Part shown: in pieces, positions 10,758-21,143 of the stretch | Layout of the letters: each line of letters opens with the position of its first letter | How positions within the stretch are numbered: position 1 is the stretch's first letter | DNA from: Byssochlamys sp. IMV 00236 | Taxonomy: Eukaryota; Ascomycota; Eurotiomycetes; Eurotiales; Thermoascaceae | NCBI GenBank assembly: GCA_001931875.2 | Contig: MSJH02000808.1 | Span: forward strand, 437,165-501,164 | DNA: 64,000 nt | Direction of reading: 5' to 3' | Made by a program: the position numbers and the translations under genes | The notes under the pieces: model-generated | The model's input: only the letters and a program-made list of their open reading frames with translations | The model's database searches: none | Told to the model about the DNA's origin: nothing

Positions 10758-13508
10758 TTAAGCGCCCACAAACCGTTCCTTTTTCCACTCTAACCTCTCT
10801 GCTAACATTTCCCAGCTTAGTTGTCCATCGACTCGGCCGACGCCTCGCAGACCGGCTGCTACAAAGGCGAGCAGTTGCTCGAATTGGCTCTTTAGGCTCC
10901 GCAGACGGTGGCCATAAGATGATTCGGCAAAGGAGATGTTGCCTGTTGTGTTGCCTTCGTCGTACATGCTATCTTCCTCGTCATCATCATCGTCATCGTC
11001 TTCGTCGGATGTGTCGTCTGTGTTTTGTCGTCTTCGACGTCGCTTCTTTCGGTGTGAGAAATGCTCGTAGCTGAGTATCGAGGTTCGGAACGATCGGTTT
11101 GTCTGGTCGAATTCATTCTCGGCGTGTCGGGAAGATCGGACGTCTGAGAAGTGAATGCAGAGGTCGAGGAGGCTGATTACAGCTTGGTGGATGGGAGCGA
11201 GGTTCTTTGAAAGGAGGCATTGGTCTTCGAGAGAGGTCATGTAGGATCGGTGGACGGTGATCATGCCGTCGACATCCGTGGCTGCGGAGAGTTCTTTTTG
11301 CATCTTTGCTGTCGTGGTCGATATGACCATTTCTGTCAAATGACTGTAGAGAATATTGATGAACCAGAGGAGGTTGTGGCGGATGGCGTAGCAAAGATTC
11401 TCCTCCTCGTCTTCGTATTCGATGCCCCGGTCGGGGCCTCTTGGGAAGCGTTGCTTCGAGACGACGTACTTTGCTCGTCGGATCTGCAGGAGGAAGGTGT
11501 ATACGCGCTGGTAGGCTTGGATAGCGTCTTTTGTGATGATGTTGGCCACTGGCCAGGGGAGGATATAATCAATGGAGAGAGACTTCAAAATCTTCACAGA
11601 TCGAGCACGGTTGTCGACGTCCCGGTAGGACCCAGGCGACGATCGCATGATAAGCCTGGAGGTGTCCACGCAAGGAAGTTCACCAAAGACTTCCTGCACC
11701 AGCTCCGTTATGAGGAATCTATCGTTCCATGCCCGGCGTCCTTTGTCGATCAATTCGAAGATTTTGTAGTCTACGGAGCTGGAGATGGTCACGTCCCTGC
11801 ACAGGTAGATGTACTCGAGAGCCTGGAGTGAGATCCAGAGACCGCATTGGCTATCCAACTGCTGTCGCAGCAAAGACGATGTAAATGCGTGATTTGCCTC
11901 GATCAGCCGGTCAAAGGCCGTCTCCAATAGTCCGGCGAAAGGAACTAAAAGCGACGAATCGTCCGGACAGACATCTTCGAAAGAAAGCGACGTTCTCTCT
12001 AATTGATTCAGATTCTCCGGCGCGATGTTGAGATTTCGAAGGAAGATCATGCTCTTTCCCGTAGTGAATACTTTCCGGGCAGCCGGCTTCAGAAACTTGG
12101 GAGCGTACAGACGACCCTCTTTCTGGTCCAGCATATACCAATCATGCCAGAGGGTTCGCAGATCAGAGTTTCTATCAGCGGCTTCTGAGACGAAAAACGT
12201 GCCCTGAGAAGTGTCCAGCTGTCCTGTCTCCATCCACAGTCGTATGGGTTTGATATACGACTCAAAGCAAGCGAAGAACAGTTTCGCAAAGTATGCAAAC
12301 TCATCGTCTGCACCTGCTGCCTGGCATGTACCTACTAAGTCATAAAGCCTGTCAAGGCATTCGAAAGAGTCCTGAGATGGACGGGATCTGAGGCCCTCCA
12401 GTAAGTTGGCTAATGGAATCAGTAGTCGTGACTCCCTTTGAACATCCTCAAAAAGCTGCAACAAGCTAACGGTGGTTGCTGTGCTCTTGGAAAGATAACG
12501 TGCGTGCATGTTTGACAACGCGGCATCAAACATTGATAGACATTCTTCAATACCACGATGGAAAGTCTGCACATAGAGGACCGATTGCGGGATCTTAACA
12601 AATCTCCGCAATGCGTCTATCTTAGCTCCTAGAGAGCTGAACGAGCAAAGCAGTGCGGAAAATGCTTGGTTCGAGGAATGGCGGAGAACATATCTCCGGT
12701 CTACTTCGATACTGTCATCAAGGCGCCAATACAACGATGCTGGAAGCCCCTGAAGCATAAAAATAGTTTCTCTGACCACTTGTAGTTCTGTGACCGGGCA
12801 GGAGTAATCCTCGCCGCGGGTCACTGCCTCAGCCTTCCAAAACTGAGAGCTCTTGATCGCAGAAATCAATCCTTCGTCTTCTCCGTGTGAGAATACTTCT
12901 TCTGGGATGAGATAGTCATCCGGAGCGACTTTGGAACTCTGCGGCACGATCCTCGGGATGGACACATCGCTTGACACGGTCGAGACATCATCGTCCGAGG
13001 TCTCTTCGCCGTAGTCAATATCGTCCCAGATATTGTCATCGCAGTATGCTGCACCTGCAGGGTCAATTTCAGACCAAGTCAGTGACCGCGGAGGTTCCGG
13101 CGGCTTGAGCAGCTCAATTTTCTCCGGTTTTGATAACGTTGCTGGTCTATCTGAGAGCTGCAGGAATAGAGACAAGATCTCCGGGAACCACGGACTATCA
13201 TGCTGGTTGAGCTCATCCAGACGGAGACGTAACGCGTCAGCCAGATCATCATGGTTCAGCACCTGGAATTTCTCCTGGAGACCATCTAGCTGACGGGCCA
13301 CCGCGAACTGGTCGGTTCGCGTTGACCTGTTGTTCTTGATCGTACTCTCCGCATTGCTCTTCAGTCTCTTGAAACGCGATGTAGTCTACTGTACGTTAGT
13401 AATTTAGTCCACACAAAGAACCGGGGCATGAGATGCCTTGTCTGATGTTTTTGCAATGACAGTGATTAGATCGTCTAACAATGCGCTTATATCTGCGGCT
13501 AGGGCCAT
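10758..13508 (-). CDS. Gamma-tubulin complex component, GCP5-like (Spc97/Spc98 family), about 890 aa
   Basis: The main exon reads from 13385 down to 10758 and encodes 875 residues in one frame. The segment TDQFAV and the following QEKFQVLNHDDLADAL stretch resemble the N-terminal region of fungal GCP5 proteins, and an acidic run (DDDDDDDEED) lies near the C-terminus. The family nucleates microtubules at the spindle pole body as part of the gamma-tubulin ring complex. A short first exon very probably starts at the ATG at 13508 (MALAADISALLDDL). It joins across an intron with a clear TACTAAC branch point and an acceptor at 13386. The donor is ambiguous: a GC donor near 13436 or a GT donor near 13460 both keep frame. 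GCP5 is the best fit among the family members. Confidence 0.8.
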
Positions 13509-13851
13509 GATGGGACGAGATAGGGCCCGTTTTCCACCATCGAGATCTTCTTATTTTGCTCCCTCCATGGCATGAACGAGTGCTACTGGATCTATCAGGA
13601 TCCAACCAGGTTACTCGAGGCATCCATAAAGAGTAGTCGCTAACGAGGCGAGTTTCATGCTCCGTTCTTTGTTGTCTGAGAGGAGGACGCGTTTGCTTTG
13701 CCACGCTACCGCCCGACCGAGTAAAGCGTGACCTGGAAACCCCCCAGCGGGCCTGGAATACTCCGACAGTCTTTGCGGAGAACTGCTCTGAATAACAGCG
13801 ACAGCTTCTCTTGCGTCCATTTTCGAACGAGGACGTCTGCTCGATGTCAAG
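13509..13851. promoter_or_regulatory. Divergent promoter between the GCP5-like and mannosyltransferase genes
   Basis: These 343 bases separate two genes that point away from each other. No clear TATA element stands out, as is common for housekeeping genes. Both 5' untranslated regions must lie here. Confidence 0.5.
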
Positions 13852-15230
13852 ATGGCCGTCGCACGACCGATCCGGCTGCTAGGCGCAGCATCGATACTCC
13901 TAGTTCTTTTCCTTATTTTCCAGCTTCGCAAGACGGCCACGCCCCTGGTCGGCACCTTTGGATCAGGGGATAAGTTGGTCAATGGCATGAAGAAAGACCC
14001 TTTGCTAGATCGTATGTTGCAAAAGATTCTTGTCCTCGTTTGAACCGGAACTGACCGTTTATAGCAACGGGAGAACCAGAAGGTGTGTTATGGCGTGCGG
14101 AGGACAACGACTATGCCCCGGACAGCGAGAACTCTGCTCGCATCAACGCCACCCTCCTGTCCCTCGTCCGGAACGAGGAGCTGGACGAGCTGATCCCTAC
14201 GATGCGGGATCTCGAGAGAACATGGAATCACAAATTCAACTACCCATGGACGTTCTTCAACGATAAGCCCTTCACAGAGGAGTTCAAGCGACGAACCCAG
14301 GCGGAGACCAAGGCTAAGTGCTACTACGGTACGTCATGGAAATGCACAACGTGAAGCGGTTTGGGATCGTAGTCTGACATGATTTATAGAGCTGGTACCA
14401 AAGGAACACTGGGATGTGCCCGAATGGATCAACAATGATATCATCAAAGAGTCTGCGGCGATGTTGAAGGAGCAGGGCATCCAATACAGCGAAAAGCTGT
14501 CCTACCACCAGATGTGTCGCTGGAACAGTGGCATGTTCTACAAGCACCCAGCCCTCCAAAACACCCGCTACTACTGGCGCGTTGAACCCAAGGTTCAGTT
14601 CTTCTGTAACATCGACTACGACGTGTTTCGCTACATGGAGGACCACAACAAGACATACGGTTTTACGATCAATCTGTTTGACGCTCCCCAGAGTATCCCG
14701 ACGCTTTGGCCCGAGACGAAGAAGTTCCTTGCGGCGCATCCCGACTACATTTCGGACAATAACATGTTGGGGTGGTTGACGGACGACCAGCTACGCCCCG
14801 ATCATACCGAGGCCGCCAATGGTTACTCGACCTGCCACTTCTGGTCGAACTTCGAGATCGGTGACATGGACTTTTTCAGAGGCCAGAAATATGAAGAGTA
14901 CTTCAATCACCTTGACCGCGCAGGTGGTTTCTTCTACGAAAGATGGGGTGATGCACCTGTCCACTCGATCGGGCTGGGTCTCTTTGAGGATGCCAGCAAG
15001 ATTCACTGGTGAGTACATACGTCGTTTTGACAATAACTTCAAGTAATGCATTGTCTAATTTTATTCTGTGCAGGTTCCGAGATATTGGTTACCGCCATAT
15101 CCCCTACTTCAACTGCCCAAATTCGCCCAAATGTTCTGGCTGTACACCCGGCAAGTTCTACGCTGGTGAGCCCTTCCTGGCAAAGGAAGATTGCCGACCA
15201 AGCTATTTCAAACACGTCGGAACGCATTAG
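13852..15230 (+). CDS. Alpha-1,2-mannosyltransferase, KRE2/KTR/MNT1 family (GT15), 399 aa
   Basis: Exons are 13852-14011, 14065-14328, 14390-15008 and 15074-15230, all with GT-AG introns. The product is a type II Golgi membrane protein with one N-terminal anchor (about residues 8-25). A luminal GT15 catalytic domain follows, with conserved stretches such as YWRVEPKVQFFCNIDYDVF and the C-terminal YFNCPNSPKC region. These enzymes transfer mannose from GDP-mannose to O-glycans, N-glycan outer chains or glycolipids of the cell wall. Length and domain order are normal for the family. I cannot tell which paralogue (MNT1/KRE2 or KTR4 type) it is, so I give no symbol. Confidence 0.93.
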
Positions 15231-16804
15231 TCTGCAGACTGGACCAGCCGGTATACCTTGCTCATGGGGGGCTCAAGCAGAGTCCTCACCCAAAAGACTA
15301 GGTTACATCACATCTCTTCGCTCCCTCGGCTGGGAGCCATATAACTCCCCCCATCTATTCCTCCTCCTGTCTTCATCACACGAGGCAAGATACGGATGGA
15401 CTGCAGCGCCATTCCCCACCCGCACATTGCACGAGAGTGTATATCATGACGGACCCCGGAGAAATCTCCTCCCCGCAACAATATCACGACTTTTCGGTTG
15501 AAGATATAACTAAAGTAAAGGCGTTCCGATGAGGGTTTCTTTGGTGACTTATCTATTTGGGCTATTCAGAGTGTGAACTCTTTCTTGTAATTTATACATG
15601 CATTTATTCTGTTCGATTTTCTTTTCCTTCGATCCCCCAACACCAGTTGCGCTTGCGTGCATATGCATGATTGAATGCACTGATTATCCAGCGACTGCAT
15701 TATGGCCTGCAAGCTCGTCAGATAATTAGCCCATAGAGAACTATAGTAGATAGTGTCACTCACTCCGTGCACATACATTATCAGTCTAGTATTGTCTGTG
15801 CACGGTTTGTTACGAATTACTTGTTTACTTTCTTACGAAATAGTTAACTCGGGGCTGTAGATCCTGAAAATGAAACTCCACTAAAATAGGCTGAATCAGT
15901 GGAACTTAAAAAGGTGATTTTCACTATCTGACATCTCTAACAACTCACTGAGGTATAAGTATAAGCAGTAGACGATCAAAGAATTGATAAATGCATCGGA
16001 CAGAAAGCACTTCATCGTGGAAGAGGGAGATTGGGCTTGATGCCCCATTGTTCAGGAGGGTTTCACTTCGATAGAGCATCCGCTGGGAGAGTAGAATATT
16101 TCTTAATACCAGAATCGGAAGCCTGCCGGGAGTACTGAGTTTAATGTCAAAACAATCCGGAGCTGTCCGCAGTGATCACGATAAATGTCCAGTTGAGTCT
16201 AGCATGATAAGGACTCAAGCTATAGTTGAAACATAAGGTATCGTATGCCATGGAATGGATGTAGCAGGTCGAAGGGTTCAGATTGTAAGTAAGGCTAAGC
16301 TGCAGCTGGGATAGCAGGAAGGACCTGGATGTCATAGCAGTGGCGGGATTTGATGGGTAATTTTATTTTTATATAGATTGATCAATTAGGCCAGATGTAA
16401 ATCACGCGTAGTTGATGCATTGTCAAAAAAAAGTGAAGGCACAATGGTCGTGGAATGTCTGCGGCAGCCACTGATTGCGCATTAGGAGATGATATCACGA
16501 TTCGACGCAACAGGAAGTGATGAGACCCCTACTTCCTCGGATATAAGCAGCTGTCAATGATAACCTCTTGCAAGATAAAGAAACACCTCGTCGCATTATC
16601 TTCAATGTTACAGATGTAGGCTAGGTAGACATGTGGTATGACAAAAATGTTCCTCTCCTCTGCTGGCTTGGGCTCCGCCCTCCGGAGCCGGCATCAGCAG
16701 GACACCAACGATATGCGACAATGCGATTGCTTCCGCAACTCCAGCTCTAGGTATGTATACAGCTTTACTTTGATTCGTTGACAGAATTATCCCAGCGAGG
16801 TAAT
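15231..16804. other. Intergenic region, no gene seen
   Basis: This is the 3' flank of both the mannosyltransferase and the COX6 gene, which converge here. ORFs are short, and the one at 15046-15501 mainly overlaps the last mannosyltransferase exon in another frame. I see no RNA gene or transposon signature. Confidence 0.55.
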
Positions 16805-17714
16805 CTAGTTCTGGGGGTAGAGCTCCTCACGGAGGACAACGCCGAGCTCCTTGCGCAGACCGTCAAGCTGCTCAAGGTACTCCTTGTACTGGCTCTCGTT
16901 CTCAACCTTGGCGCGGATACCTGAAAAAGAAGAAAGCAGTCAGTGTAAGATTCGTCCGGGTATAAGAGATCTAGAGTGTCATGTAGAATTGGTTGGGACG
17001 GCGATGGGCGGGATTTGGTGGGATTTTGGTACGTACCCTCGAAGACCCGGACAGCGGTAGGGAAGTCGTTGACACGACGGGCAGCCTTCAGGGCAGCAGT
17101 AAGCACCTCAACAGAGGGCACGAGATCGTAGGCGAAGGCGTTGTTGAGGTTTCGCTGTGATGGCACAAGGCCAGGGTGGTTAGCCCAGATCGGATGTTCG
17201 GGCTCTCTGCCAATGACAGAGCAGATAATCAAGCAGATGGGATGCCGCTTTTCTTTCCCAGCGGGTAGCACAACTAGCATACCTGGAGCTCGAAGACATC
17301 CTGCACTGCATCGAATTCCTTCTCGTATCTATCATTGGAGGCATCAGTGACTCTGCTCTTCCCCAGATAAACCCTTCTGGCCTGCCGCGTGGGTCGGAGG
17401 CGGTCGTCCGGATGTGACCGCAGTCCTGTTCCAGTTCCTTCGACCTTTTCTTCTTCCCATCGCGAACGGCCTCATGGGGACTCAATTGGCGAGATGGCGT
17501 ACCTAGCAGAGAACTCTTCGTACGTCTCTTCCTCGTGACCGCTGGAGCGCTTGGTGGTCGTGCTGAAGTTGCTGCTGTATCCGCCGAAACCGAGAGCAAT
17601 GGGCGCGGCTGGTGCAACAGTCTGCACCCGCGAGCGGGCGACGTAGGGAGCTCTGAACGAGCTCGAGGCGCGGACGCATCGGGTCGCGATGCGGAAGACG
17701 GCGGTGGACGACAT
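16805..17714 (-). CDS. COX6: Cytochrome c oxidase subunit VI (COX5A/Cox6 family), 163 aa
   Basis: Read on the minus strand, the exons are 17714-17503, 17328-17283, 17154-17037 and 16920-16805. The tiny second exon (46 nt) joins in frame to give ARYEKEFDAVQDVFELQRNL. The N-terminal 50 or so residues are rich in Arg, Ser and Ala without acidic residues, a typical mitochondrial presequence. The mature part matches Cox6/COX5A, with DLVPSVEVLTAAL and the ARRVNDFPTAVRVFEGI segment. The protein is a nuclear-encoded subunit of complex IV on the matrix side of the inner membrane. The gene is divergent from the gene at 18149. Confidence 0.95.
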
Positions 17715-18148
17715 TGGAGAGACGGAGGGAGGGAGTTGGGAGCGAATTGGTATCGTGGGAGAGAGATAGTGGTGAGGATGTTGTCGAGGACGGACGGCCA
17801 GAGGAGAGACCGACCGGACTGAGTTGGACGGGTTTTTGCGGGTGGTGTGAGTGGTGAGCGGCCTGAGGCTCCCAGGCAGCTGGTCATGGTCTTTTCTCGG
17901 CGAGCCGCTCCCGTCACCACTCCACTAAAACATCGTCTGATCTATCTATCCCATATTAACTATCAATTGCACGCAATCGATTCTATTCACATTCAGTGGC
18001 ACGCATATTAAGGCAACAAGACTGCATCGATAATCCTCTGCGCTCATCTTCGTAATCTCCCCGCCTACACTCAGAACCGCATAACTAACGGGAACCCATA
18101 ACAATGGAAAATACTAACGATCTTCCTGCCATCCCAATGTTGTAAGGA
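17715..18148. promoter_or_regulatory. Divergent promoter with a short in-frame upstream ORF
   Basis: These 434 bases separate COX6 (minus) from the DTGAS-motif gene (plus). An upstream ATG at 18104 opens a 13-codon frame that stops at 18143-18145. It lies in the same frame as the main ATG at 18149 and ends three bases before it. Such an arrangement could lower translation of the main frame or allow re-initiation. Confidence 0.45.
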
Positions 18149-19123
18149 ATGACCGAGACTGATATGCATGTGAACATACTAAATCCGCATAGCGCAAATA
18201 CAAAACAGTACAGAGATGCTATAGTTGCCCATTGCAATGCAGGACTTATTCCTCGCGAGACGATGGAAAAGCTATTCGAGGAACTTGACAAGCTTCCTCC
18301 CCCACCAACACCCCTGCAACAAAGGATTCAAGACATTGAGACAATATTACAGACACCAGGAGTGCTTAAGATCCCGGGACAGCGCGAGAATGCCGTTGCT
18401 GTGTTGAATGCATATAAATCAGGAACCTTGCAGTTTATACCGGGGAATTACTACATCTTTAAAAACGGCCAACTAATAGCTGGACCGAAGCCTATGACAC
18501 CTTCTATGATCAACGACATAGTAAGCGAATACTCTATACTGCGTGATCTATGGATTGAAGAGGTAGGTCTCTATCTACTCTCTATCTACATAGTTCAGGA
18601 TCTCTAATAGCTAATGTCCAGTGTCACTCTGCCCCTCGATACCTGTTACCAGCATTCAGGGGAACTTTATATCCGACAGGCAACCACCATATGCTACGTC
18701 AGTTACTATAAATCTAATACATAGTTATATAACGTCTCTATCTCCCCGCTGGGAGCAGCTCTATGGTCTCGTTTCGAATTCCTTCACGATACCGGTGCTT
18801 CGGTGCCCACTGTCTCGTATCAGGAGATGACCGTGCTTGGAGTCGATGCGACTTATCAACATTGGGGGCTCCCGGAGATTTACCACAGAGCAAACGGTGT
18901 CATAGTCAACGACACTATATATCTGCAGGCGTCGTTTGGATACCCTCCAATATCTGGTGTCAATCTATTCAAATTCGCCGTATCGAACGACCAGATGCGG
19001 CTGGGGGAACCTATCCTTCAGTCCTTGATGTATCAAGGTAGCATTCCAGATATTGAAAGACGGCTGGCGATCTCCTGCAGTAGAACTGGACTACAAGACG
19101 AGCTTAGGGGACACTCTCACTGA
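18149..19123 (+). CDS. Hypothetical protein with a retropepsin-like DTGAS motif, about 284 aa
   Basis: My preferred model has exons 18149-18562, 18622-18697 and 18759-19123. Intron 1 has donor GTAGGT and a CTAAT branch point. Intron 2 has donor GTCAGT and runs to a CAG at 18758 (an AG three bases earlier also keeps frame). The last exon contains RFEFLHDTGAS, a hydrophobic-hydrophobic-Asp-Thr-Gly-Ala-Ser motif as at the active site of retroviral-type aspartic proteases. No reverse transcriptase or integrase lies nearby, so this looks like a host gene. A second reading without intron 2 stays in one frame but carries a TAG at 18722-18724, which would make it a pseudogene. Function is unknown. 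Confidence 0.6.
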
Positions 19124-19982
19124 TTAAATTGAAGTTTAATTGACCATGACTTCGCTATGAACTGTTTCGTTTTTTCTCATGGCGTCTGCTGGATTTTCTG
19201 CCAATGGCGATTTTGCTGGCCGCCTGACATTCGCAGCGGTAGGGAGTCACGGATGATGAGACTCGATGTTTAGATAAACTAGATGAACTAACTTAGATAG
19301 ACTACAAATTGTGACCGTGCAAAGCCATGCTTGCTCTCAACAACAGAAATCATGTTCATCCAGTTCAATTGTTCCAGACATGTTCATTTCAGTGGTTCGT
19401 TGCTAAGAGCTGCAGTCGTGCCTCTCCCGTACTTGCCGGACACGAATGGGACGTCACATGCCAGAGGTTGAAGTGGGAGTATTTTATTGTACTACAAAGT
19501 ACTCTTCCCGCAGATTTCGCGCATAAAAGTACCTGAAGATACTTCAGAATAATACTTACAGCCGAACCCCTTTTCACCAACAGACGAGCCGACGCTAACC
19601 CGAATTAGTTCGGACGCGGCGGGCCTCGGGCTGCCAGGAAGAGCCAAAGAAAAGCGTCGGCCAGTCGCGCAGTGTCTTTTTACGGCGTCAAATCTCAACA
19701 TCTTCCTCTCCCCCTTCCTTTTCTCGGTCGTCGCATCGGGATCCCATCTTCTTCTCTCAGTTCTTTATCTCCTTCCCTCCTCTCCGTCATTCCTTCATTG
19801 CCGTGGTCTCCCCAGACCCGGTACGGTGCGGTCATTATCTTCCACCCTGTGGTGCAGCGGGTCTTTCCCAACCAAATAAATAACACGTCTCTCAGCGTCT
19901 CAACATCCGGTGCTACCGCTCGCCAGGGAAGTCCTACAAGACTGAGAATCTGGCATCTTATATCTAAATAGAGTCATTCATC
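19124..19982. promoter_or_regulatory. Promoter region of the elongase gene, pyrimidine-rich
   Basis: The stretch at about 19734-19800 is dense in C and T (repeated CTTC, CTCC and CTCTC). This is a common core-promoter feature of highly expressed Aspergillus genes. I see no gene. Confidence 0.5.
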
Positions 19983-21143
19983 ATGGCCGACGCGCTGAAG
20001 AACCTCCCTCTTCCTACCATCGATCGCCCGTTTGGCATCGAGCTATGGCCCATCTTCGACAAGGCTTTCGAAGCCGTCGTTGGCTATCCCGCACATGACT
20101 TTCGATTTGTGGAGGGTGTGACGCCAATGTCAACATTGAAGGAGACAGCCATCTCACTGGTCTCGTACTATATTATCATTTTTGGTGGTCGGGAGGTTAT
20201 GAAGAACTTCGCGCCCCAGAAGCTCAACGGCCTGTTTATGATTCACAACTTCGTCCTAACGGTGATCAGCGCCATCTTGCTGGCTCTATATGTTGAGCAG
20301 CTCCTGCCCACTATCTGGAGACATGGTATTTTCTTTGCCATCTGTAACCACGAGGGTGGCTGGACCCAAGAGCTGGTTGTTTTGTACTATGTAAGGACAG
20401 ACTGTTGGCTAATCCGGCCATTGCAAAGTGACGAATTGGGAAAGCTAACGTCGTGTAGCTCACGTACTTGACCAAGTATCTGGAATTGCTTGACACGGTC
20501 TTCTTGTTCCTCAAGAAGAAGCCATTGACCTTCCTCCACACCTACCACCATGGCGCTACCGCCCTGCTGTGCTACACCCAATTGATCGGTCTGACTGCTG
20601 TCTCCTGGGTTCCCATCACCCTGAACCTGGCTGTGCATGTTCTCATGTACTGGTACTACTTCCAGAGCGCTCGTGGAGTCCGTATCTGGTGGAAGCGCTA
20701 CATCACCATCTTCCAGATCGTCCAGTTCATCATTGACCTCGGTTCGTGCCCAAGGCGTATAACGCGGAAGAGCTCCTTGCTAATCAAGTTATCTGATAGG
20801 CTTTGTCTATTTCGCTTCCTACACCTATTTCTCCTCCACATACTTCCCATGGCTTCCCAACTGTGGAAAGTGTGCTGGAGAGGAATTCGCCGCCTTTGCT
20901 GGTATGGCAATCCTGAGCTCCTATCTCCTCCTCTTCATCTCCTTCTACTTCGCCACCTACAAGAAGACCGGAAAGAGCGGCAGACCTCGCCGCAACACGG
21001 GCAAGAAGGCCCTGATCGACATGAAGGACCTGGAGGTCCCCTCCGTCCCCAGCCAGCGTGCCAACGGCGCTGCAAACTCCAACGGCCAGGCTACCACTTC
21101 GGCGCGTCAGAACGGTCCCGTGACCCGCTCGAGGAAGGCATAA
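19983..21143 (+). CDS. Very-long-chain fatty acid elongase, ELO family, 344 aa
   Basis: Exons are 19983-20390, 20459-20741 and 20800-21143, joined by introns of 68 and 58 bp. The product is a multi-pass ER membrane protein. The ELO signature HTYHH lies at 163-167, preceded by a [10 protein letters not shown] segment and followed by [11 protein letters not shown], all hallmarks of the condensing enzyme (3-ketoacyl-CoA synthase). It would extend long-chain acyl-CoA for sphingolipids. Size fits fungal ELO2/ELO3-type proteins. The hydrophilic C-terminal tail (about 60 residues) is rich in Arg, Ser and Asn. Confidence 0.94.

Noticed and set aside
11220..11831. Plus-strand ORF of 203 codons inside the GCP5-like gene
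   Set aside because: It overlaps the coding strand of a well-supported gene and has no family features.
15046..15501. Plus-strand ORF of 151 codons at the end of the mannosyltransferase
   Set aside because: It covers the last intron and exon in another frame, then 3' flank. The spliced mannosyltransferase explains this sequence.
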